Both the position numbers and the translations under genes were made by a program. A DNA stretch of 6,608 nt from Actinomycetota bacterium. Lineage in GTDB: Bacteria; Actinomycetota; Actinomycetes; Nanopelagicales; Nanopelagicaceae. Numbering within the stretch: the stretch's first letter is position 1; every line of letters begins with the position of its first letter. The stretch is from the NCBI GenBank assembly GCA_009924185.1, contig RFSC01000043.1:1-6608 (forward strand), in the 5' to 3' direction. This document shows positions 1 to 5,158 of this stretch, piece by piece. A model generated the notes under the pieces. It searched no databases. It saw only the letters and a program-made list of their open reading frames with translations, and was not told the origin of the DNA.

Positions 1-138
1 CGCTATCAATCGTCCGGGCTACTTCTGGAGCCCAACCGTCGTAGCTGATCTGCGCCAGGATGACGAGATGATTCAAAATGAAATCTTTGCTCCGGTAATA
101 CACGCATCAAACATGTCATGACTAATCTCAACGCCTGA
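1..138 (+). pseudogene. Aldehyde dehydrogenase, 3' part, with internal deletion and frameshift
   Basis: Reading from position 2, the frame encodes a typical aldehyde dehydrogenase segment (RPGYFWSPTVV, then RQDDEMIQNEIFAPVI), of the kind found in NAD-dependent aminoaldehyde/betaine-aldehyde dehydrogenases. After APVI (codon ending at 100) the frame gives six unrelated residues and a TGA at 119-121. In another frame, positions 100-138 encode TRIKHVMTNLNA and a TGA at 136-138, which matches the extreme C-terminal tail expected of the same family (compare the VRHVM tail of E. coli PatD). The roughly 80 residues normally between these points, including the conserved PxGGxKxSG segment, are absent. 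I therefore read this as one gene with an out-of-frame internal deletion near 97-100. The catalytic Cys/Glu region would lie left of the window. Next to a polyamine importer it would fit oxidation of gamma-aminobutyraldehyde, but the substrate is inference. An assembly error is the main alternative. Confidence 0.75.
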
Positions 139-176
139 TAGATTTCCCCAAAATTCCCAGTCCTAGTAACCGACCC

Positions 177-182
177 AGAAAG
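177..182 (+). promoter_or_regulatory. Ribosome binding site of potD
   Basis: AGAAAG lies 7 nt before the ATG at 190 and could pair with the CUUUCU end typical of actinobacterial 16S rRNA. The same hexamer recurs at 194-199 but only 2 nt before the next in-frame ATG (202), too close to serve it, so the site supports the start at 190. No convincing promoter is visible in the 51-bp gap after the aldehyde dehydrogenase stop, so read-through from the upstream gene is plausible. Confidence 0.45.
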
Positions 183-189
183 TGAAACG

Positions 190-1389
190 ATGAAGAAAGA
201 TATGCAGTCACTCTCGCCAGAGGCCCGTGCCATTATTAAAGCTCAGATGACCCGTCGTTCACTACTTGTTGGTGCCGGAGCAATCGCAGGTGCAACAACT
301 TTGGCGGCTTGCGGTACTGGTTCGGAAACAAGCACTGAAGGCGTAGTAGATGTAAGTGACTCTGAAAAGATTGTCCGTTGGGCAAACTGGCCGTTGTATC
401 TAGATTACAACGAGGACACCAAGGAGTACCCAACTCTTAAAGCATTTGAAGATGCAACCGGCATCAAGGTGACTTACACAGAAGATATTGATGACAACAA
501 CACCTTCTACGGAAAAGTTCAAGGACAGCTCTCAATCGGATCAGATATTGGTTATGACATCGTCACACCGACTGACTGGATGGCGGCAAGATTTATCGAG
601 CAGGGTTATGCACAAAAGCTAAATGCTGACAACATTCCAAACAAAACCAAGATTCGTTCCGTACTTTCAAATGTTGGTTTTGATCCAGGCCGCGAGTACT
701 CACTTACCTGGCAATCAGGTTTTGCTGGATTTGGATGGAACACCGAAAAACTTCCAAAGGGTGTTCGCACCATTGAAGATCTGTTTGCACCTGCAAACAA
801 GGGCCGCATCATGGTTCTCTCTGAGTTCCGTGACACTATCGGTGTCATTATGCAGTACCAAGGTGTAGATCCATCTGGAGATTTCACTGAAGATCAGTTC
901 ATGAACGCAATTGATTTCCTTAAGGGCAAGATCGCTGACGGCTTTATTCGTCAGGTGAAGGGCAACTCCTACTCTGAAAGCTTGGTAAATGGCGATGCTG
1001 TCGCGGTTATCGGTTGGTCGGGAGATGTATTCATTTTGCGCTCCGAGAATGATGGCAAGTTTGACTTCGCAATCCCTGAATCAGGTGGAACTTTGTGGAG
1101 CGACAATATGTTGGTTCCATCAACCTCAACCCATAAGAAGAACGCTGAGTTGTTGATGAACCACTACTACGATCCAAAGATTGCAGCAGAGGTAGCGGCT
1201 TACGTCAATTACATCTGCCCAGTAGAAGAGGCGCAGCCAGAGCTTGAGAAGATTGATCCAGATCTTGCATCAAGTCCATACATTTTCCCTGATGAAGCTA
1301 CGTTGAATAAGGTCAAGGTCTTCCGTTCTCTCACCGCTGATGAGACAACCAAGTACCAGGCCGCTTTTGACGAAGCTGTCGGAAACTAG
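190..1389 (+). CDS. potD: Polyamine ABC transporter substrate-binding lipoprotein PotD
   Basis: This 399-residue protein is a periplasmic-type binding protein of the spermidine/putrescine class (SBP_bac_8-like) that would capture polyamine outside the membrane and deliver it to PotB/PotC. The leader has a twin-arginine stretch (TRRSLLV, residues 21-27), a short hydrophobic segment and a lipobox LAAC with Cys41, so it looks like a Tat-exported lipoprotein. About 20 charged residues precede the twin arginines. Mature features fit the PotD fold: NWPLY (66-70), DIVTPTDW (123-130), GWSGD (275-279) and LWSDN (302-306). The last carries a Trp-x-Asp resembling the polyamine-contacting W255/D257 of E. 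coli PotD, and SEFRD (211-215) could supply the acidic pair (E212, D215) that holds amino groups. Residue equivalences are from memory, not an alignment. It is the first gene of an intact D-A-B-C cluster, and its length is normal once the leader is counted. Putrescine versus spermidine preference cannot be read from the sequence. Confidence 0.93.
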   Translation: MKKDMQSLSPEARAIIKAQMTRRSLLVGAGAIAGATTLAACGTGSETSTEGVVDVSDSEKIVRWANWPLYLDYNEDTKEYPTLKAFEDATGIKVTYTEDIDDNNTFYGKVQGQLSIGSDIGYDIVTPTDWMAARFIEQGYAQKLNADNIPNKTKIRSVLSNVGFDPGREYSLTWQSGFAGFGWNTEKLPKGVRTIEDLFAPANKGRIMVLSEFRDTIGVIMQYQGVDPSGDFTEDQFMNAIDFLKGKIADGFIRQVKGNSYSESLVNGDAVAVIGWSGDVFILRSENDGKFDFAIPESGGTLWSDNMLVPSTSTHKKNAELLMNHYYDPKIAAEVAAYVNYICPVEEAQPELEKIDPDLASSPYIFPDEATLNKVKVFRSLTADETTKYQAAFDEAVGN

Positions 1390-1410
1390 GGGTTTGGTAA
1401 GTAGCCTGTG

Positions 1411-2538
1411 ATGGCGAACTCCAAGGTTTCTCAAGACACCGGCGATCTAGTACTTAATCGCGTCTCCAAGTTCTATGGAGATTTCTGTGCGGTTGATGAT
1501 CTTTCATTAACCGTTCCTGATGGCTCCTTCTTTGCATTGCTTGGTCCTTCCGGTTGTGGCAAAACCACAACTTTGCGCATGATTGCTGGTTTGGAAGAAC
1601 CATCTCAAGGCACAATTCACATTGGCGACAATGACATCACAACTCAAAAACCATATCGCCGTAATGTGAATACCGTTTTCCAAAACTATGCGTTGTTTCC
1701 GCACCTCACCATCTTTGAGAACATAGCATTTGGTCTGCGTCGTCGTGGCATCAAAGATGTAAAGACAGAGGTGGAAAACGCCTTAAACCTTGTTGAACTT
1801 GGCCATCTCGCCGAACGAAAACCAGGACAACTATCTGGAGGTCAACAGCAGCGCATCGCAGTGGCCCGCGCCATTGTTAATCGCCCAGAGGTCTTGCTTC
1901 TCGATGAACCATTAGGTGCATTAGATCTTAAGTTGCGTCGCCAAATGCAGATCGAGCTAAAGCGCATCCAGATGGAGGTTGGCATCACCTTCATTCACGT
2001 CACCCATGATCAGGAAGAGGCCATGACAATGGCTGACACCATTGCGGTAATGAATCAAGGCAAGATCGAACAGATGGGTTCTGCTACCGAGTTGTATGAG
2101 GCTCCCAAAACAGCCTTCGTTGCAAACTTCCTCGGTCAATGCAATTTGATTAAGGCAAAGGTGCAATCCCGCGCTGCTGGCAAGGCGGTTGTAACTGCGA
2201 AGGGTCACACCTTCGAGGTTCCGCTCTCCAGAGTTTCTACCGATAGTGACTCTGTTTTACTCGGGGTGCGACCAGAGAAGCTTCGCCTGGATGATCAAGG
2301 CATTAACTCAATCAAGGATTGCGTAGTTACCGATCGTTCCTTCGTTGGTACGTCAACACAGTATTTGGTTCGCACCCCATGGGATTTGGAGTTAGTTGTT
2401 TTTGAACAAAATGATGAGGGGCTTCATGATCTCCATGTCGGAGACAAGGTTTCCTTGGAGTGGGATGCTGAACACACCTTTGCATTAGATGGCGCACAGG
2501 ACATCAATGCAGGTGCTGATCTTGAAGATGAAGAGTAG
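1411..2538 (+). CDS. potA: Polyamine ABC transporter ATP-binding protein PotA
   Basis: Cytoplasmic ATPase of 375 residues that energises polyamine import. All nucleotide-binding elements are present and intact: Walker A GPSGCGKTT (45-53), Q-loop in VFQNYALFPH (Gln91), ABC signature LSGGQQQR (141-148), Walker B VLLLDEP (Asp165, Glu166), D-loop GALD directly after it, and the switch His199 in HVTHDQEE. After the nucleotide-binding domain, which ends near residue 240, a C-terminal regulatory TOBE-type domain follows; the hallmark LLGVRPEKLRL lies at 283-293. The size matches the family. It starts 21 bp after potD. A GTG at 1408 directly before the ATG is an equally possible start and would add one residue; I chose ATG 1411 because it is the stronger codon and no ribosome binding site separates the two. 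The acidic C-terminus (DLEDEE) is unremarkable. It shares the operon with potB, 4 bp downstream. Confidence 0.95.
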   Translation: MANSKVSQDTGDLVLNRVSKFYGDFCAVDDLSLTVPDGSFFALLGPSGCGKTTTLRMIAGLEEPSQGTIHIGDNDITTQKPYRRNVNTVFQNYALFPHLTIFENIAFGLRRRGIKDVKTEVENALNLVELGHLAERKPGQLSGGQQQRIAVARAIVNRPEVLLLDEPLGALDLKLRRQMQIELKRIQMEVGITFIHVTHDQEEAMTMADTIAVMNQGKIEQMGSATELYEAPKTAFVANFLGQCNLIKAKVQSRAAGKAVVTAKGHTFEVPLSRVSTDSDSVLLGVRPEKLRLDDQGINSIKDCVVTDRSFVGTSTQYLVRTPWDLELVVFEQNDEGLHDLHVGDKVSLEWDAEHTFALDGAQDINAGADLEDEE

Positions 2539-2542
2539 TTAA

Positions 2543-3445
2543 ATGGCATTTCTGCACGGTGCCACCCGTACTCACTCTGGGCCAAGAAGCGGAATCAAAT
2601 CCCGCTCCATAACACCATATTTACTGCTGGCTCCAGGAATGATCTGGCTAATCACCTTTTTCATCATTCCGATCTTTTCTCTAGCCAGCACCTCCACCAT
2701 GGTGCGGCCAGAAGGTGCCCAGATCGGCACCTATGTTCAAGAGCTACGTTTTCAAAATTATGTTGATGCCTTTGTAGCTAATCAAGAGCAGTATGTCCGC
2801 TCCTTTGTTTATGCCGGAATCGCAACATTGTTGGCTTTGGCAATCGCTTTTCCTTTGGCTTACACAATTGCGTTTAAAGCGGGGAAGTACCGCAACGTAC
2901 TTTTGGTTTTGGTTGTCGCACCTTTCTTCACATCTTTCTTGCTGCGCACAGTGGCTTGGACTCAAATTCTTGGCGATGATGGTCCTATTGTTTCAACTCT
3001 GAAACTTTTGCCATTTTTTGATGATTCGCTGCGCTTAACCGCTACGCCCTTTGCGGTGGTTTCAGGATTGACCTATAACTTCCTGCCATTCATGACCTTG
3101 CCTTTATATGCGAGCCTCGAGCGGATAGATCCGCGTACTTTGGAGGCGGCAGGTGATTTGTATGCCAATGGATTTACCACCTTCAAAAAAGTTACCGTGC
3201 CGCTTGCGATGCCAGGCATTGTCGCTGGAACTTTGTTGACCTTCATTCCTGCAGCAGGTGATTACATCAACGCAACCTTGCTTGGAAACCCTAGTACCAA
3301 AATGATTGGTAATGTCATTGAGTCAAGATTCTTTGCAGTTGTTGATTACCCAACCGCGGCTGCGCTTTCCTTCACTTTGATGGCCACTATCTTGATTGTG
3401 GTTACTCTCTACATTCGCAAATCTGGAACGGATGAGTTGGTATGA
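2543..3445 (+). CDS. potB: Polyamine ABC transporter permease PotB
   Basis: Inner-membrane permease of 300 residues, BPD_transp_1 class. Hydrophobic segments are visible near residues 25-50, 88-112, 116-138, 170-190, 222-245 and 272-291, giving the six expected for a PotB/PotH-type subunit. The cytoplasmic EAA coupling loop that docks on the ATPase is clear: EAAGDLYANG starting at residue 201, continuing through the KVTVPLAMPGI stretch (206-226 region). The periplasmic loop after the first segment (about 52-85) is long, as in PotB. The start ATG follows the potA stop by 4 bp, and the GAAGAG-like purine stretch at 2530-2535, 7 nt upstream, is a plausible ribosome binding site. The stop codon overlaps the start of potC (ATGA, 3442-3445), indicating translational coupling of the two permeases, which form a heterodimeric channel. 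Assignment as PotB rather than PotC rests on order, the long first loop and the length. Confidence 0.93.
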   Translation: MAFLHGATRTHSGPRSGIKSRSITPYLLLAPGMIWLITFFIIPIFSLASTSTMVRPEGAQIGTYVQELRFQNYVDAFVANQEQYVRSFVYAGIATLLALAIAFPLAYTIAFKAGKYRNVLLVLVVAPFFTSFLLRTVAWTQILGDDGPIVSTLKLLPFFDDSLRLTATPFAVVSGLTYNFLPFMTLPLYASLERIDPRTLEAAGDLYANGFTTFKKVTVPLAMPGIVAGTLLTFIPAAGDYINATLLGNPSTKMIGNVIESRFFAVVDYPTAAALSFTLMATILIVVTLYIRKSGTDELV

Positions 3446-4272
3446 CAACCCTCTCCGCTCCTCCCATGCCCTCATTTACCCACCGCGCTTCTCGTTGGAT
3501 CTCTCGCAATCTAATTCGTATCTATGCCGGCGTGGCCTTTGTATATCTCTTTATTCCTGTGGCTTACACATTTGCCTTCTCCTTTAATGATTCAGGCAAG
3601 AGCAATCTGGTTTGGCAAGGTTTCACGCTAGATAACTGGAAGAACCCATGCGGGGCGCCTCAGGTTTGCAGCGCTGTAGCCAACTCGATCCAGATCGGTG
3701 TTCTCTCTACTGTAATTGCGACGATTCTTGGCACCATGATCGCCTTCGCATTAGGTCGTCATAAGTTTCGCGGACGCACCAGCACAAATCTTTTGATCTT
3801 TTTGCCGATGGCAACCCCTGAGGTGGTACTCGGTGCATCATTACTAGCGATGTTTTTGAACCTCGGGGTTAATCCAGGATTTTGGACCATCGTTATTTCT
3901 CATGTGATGTTTTGTATCTCATTTGTTGTGGTGACTGTAAAGGCTCGCATCGCATCTCTGGATCCTCGTCTAGAGCAAGCCGCCATGGATCTCTACGCCA
4001 ATGAAAAAGACACCTTCCGTTATGTCACCCTTCCACTCGTTATGCCTGGCATCGCAGGAGCGGCGCTATTGGCTTTCTCATTATCTTTTGATGATTTCAT
4101 CATCACCAACTTCAACTCTGGAATTGAAACCACCTTCCCGAAATTTGTTTATGTCTCAGCAGCTCGTGGCATCCCAGCTGAAGCTAACGTAATCGGTAGC
4201 GCTATGTTCTTTATCGCTTTGTTCATTGTAGTTATCGGCCAAGTGGTCGCTCGACAGAGAAAGAAGTCATGA
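3442..4272 (+). CDS. potC: Polyamine ABC transporter permease PotC
   Basis: Second permease subunit, 276 residues, BPD_transp_1 class. Hydrophobic segments appear near residues 26-47, 80-104, 115-140, 147-165, 198-216 and 250-270. The EAA-type coupling loop reads EQAAMDLYANEKDTF (178-192) followed by YVTLPLVMPGI, and the conserved SLSFDDFIITNF (213-224) is characteristic of PotC/PotI-type subunits. Family length is normal and there is no frame disruption. A basic C-terminus (RQRKKS) suits the inside-positive rule. It begins inside the potB stop (ATGA overlap) and its own stop overlaps the ATG of the ureohydrolase gene (ATGA, 4269-4272), so uptake and catabolic genes are translationally coupled. 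Two Cys residues (70 and 76) lie in the first external loop and could form a disulfide; this is inference only. Confidence 0.93.
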   Translation: MTTLSAPPMPSFTHRASRWISRNLIRIYAGVAFVYLFIPVAYTFAFSFNDSGKSNLVWQGFTLDNWKNPCGAPQVCSAVANSIQIGVLSTVIATILGTMIAFALGRHKFRGRTSTNLLIFLPMATPEVVLGASLLAMFLNLGVNPGFWTIVISHVMFCISFVVVTVKARIASLDPRLEQAAMDLYANEKDTFRYVTLPLVMPGIAGAALLAFSLSFDDFIITNFNSGIETTFPKFVYVSAARGIPAEANVIGSAMFFIALFIVVIGQVVARQRKKS

Positions 4273-5032
4273 CAAATATCGGAAATATGTACGGACCCAA
4301 CTTCACATTTCTTGGTGTTCCAGCCTGCGATTTAGATGATCCGAAAAGCTATGCAGGTGCGGATGTAATCATCGTCGGAGCATTGCTGTAGTTCTAGGCG
4401 GAGATCATTCAATTGCCTCAGCTGATGTTGCTGGAATTGCTGAGCATCGCGGCAAAGGAAATATCTCCATGGTGCACTTTGATGCCCATGCTGATACCGG
4501 AGATTTACAGTTTGGCGCACTCGTTGGACATGGAACACCAATGCGCCGCTTGATTGATTCCGGTTATGTGCGTGGAGATCGCTTCTTACAACTTGGACTT
4601 CGTGGTTACTGGCCCGATGATGCCACCCTTAATTGGATGCGGGATCAAGGTATGCGTTCATATGAGATGACAGAGATTCATCATCGCGGCTTGAAGGCGG
4701 TCCTTGATGAATCATTTGCCACTCTTACCAATGAGTGCGATGGTGTTTTTCTTTCAGTTGATATTGATGTCGTAGATCCGGGAATGGCACCAGGAACAGG
4801 AACCCCTGAACCGGGTGGAATGACTTCGCGCGAGTTATTGGAAGCGGTGCGACGCATCTGCCTAGAGCTGCCCGTCGTAGGTATTGATGTGGTTGAGGTT
4901 TCGCCACCATTTGATTCGGCAGATATCACCGCGATCCTGGCTAACCGTGTTGTACTAGAAGCGGTTAGTGCGATCGCAAAACGTCGCTCTGGGGATAGCT
5001 ACTCGCCAACCCAAAACCTTCTGGACCGCTAA
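4269..5032 (+). pseudogene. speB: Agmatinase-family ureohydrolase, broken by internal deletion and frameshift
   Basis: The gene starts at ATG 4269 inside the potC stop and encodes a normal N-terminus (YGPNFTFLGVPACDL, then SYAGADVIIVGA), but stops at TAG 4389-4391 after 40 residues. From 4382 in another frame the family continues: IAVVLGGDHSIA, FDAHADTGD, SVDIDVVDPGMAPGTG and VVEVSPPFDSADIT, ending in an actinobacterial-type tail at TAA 5032. The Mn-binding ligands (His in GGDH, Asp/His/Asp in DAHAD, Asp/Asp in DID) are all in this second part. The roughly 70-80 residues normally between VGAP and the GGDH strand, including the GARFGPxxIR region, are missing. There is no ATG, GTG or TTG in the second frame before ATG 4469, which lies after GGDH, so any separate product would lack a metal ligand. 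The intact enzyme would hydrolyse agmatine (or guanidinobutyrate or a similar guanidino compound) to an amine and urea; the substrate is not provable here. Assembly error is the main alternative. Confidence 0.85.
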
Positions 5033-5050
5033 TCAGGGCCAGGGGTTAGA

Positions 5051-5076
5051 TCTAGGGGTGATTTTTCACCCTTAGA
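5051..5076 (+). terminator. Hairpin terminator of the pot operon (probable)
   Basis: An 11-bp inverted repeat (5051-5061 with 5066-5076) with a TTTT loop lies 18 bp after the ureohydrolase stop. Ten pairs are Watson-Crick and one is G-U (5055 with 5072). The 3' flank (GGTTTCTG) has only a weak T tract, so it is an imperfect intrinsic terminator, a form often seen in actinobacteria. The near-perfect symmetry means it could act on either strand. An operator or RNA-stability element is the alternative. Confidence 0.6.
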
Positions 5077-5158
5077 GGTTTCTGCAAGAACTTTCTCACC
5101 TCATGTTTGTAGACTCCCGAAAACTTGTCATTACTTGGGGGAGAGTTTTTCGACGGTT
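5077..5158. other. Intergenic leader of the secreted-protein gene
   Basis: These 82 bp between the hairpin and the ATG at 5159 must hold the promoter of the next gene if the hairpin terminates. A TTG-containing hexamer near 5106 and an AT-containing hexamer around 5128-5133 have roughly promoter-like spacing but are poor matches, so I do not call a promoter. The only clear element is the purine-rich ribosome binding site near its right end. Confidence 0.35.
5137..5145 (+). promoter_or_regulatory. Purine-rich ribosome binding site with long spacing
   Basis: GGGGGAGAG is the strongest Shine-Dalgarno-like run in the leader, but it ends 13 nt before the ATG at 5159, longer than usual. No ATG, GTG or TTG lies in frame between it and 5159, and the signal peptide begins properly at 5159, so the start stands despite the spacing. 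Confidence 0.45.

Noticed and set aside
1..138. Insertion sequence or mobile element as the cause of the aldehyde dehydrogenase break
   Set aside because: Both sides of the break belong to the same gene family and nothing is inserted between them, so a deletion (real or artefactual) fits better.
2695..2704. Perfect 10-bp palindrome CACCATGGTG within potB
   Set aside because: Short, inside a coding region, and explained by ordinary codons; no second copy was noticed.
3119..3132. Inverted repeat GCGGAT...ATCCGC inside potB
   Set aside because: Six-base arms with a 2-nt gap in conserved coding sequence (loop before the EAA motif); a chance hairpin is the simplest explanation.
4469..5032. Separate, intact short ureohydrolase gene starting at ATG 4469
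   Set aside because: The same frame is homologous to the family for 29 codons before this ATG, including the GGDH metal-binding motif, so the ATG is internal to a broken gene rather than a true start.
5106..5133. Possible -35/-10 promoter pair before the secreted-protein gene
   Set aside because: The hexamers are poor matches to consensus; a promoter is expected here but cannot be pinned from sequence alone.
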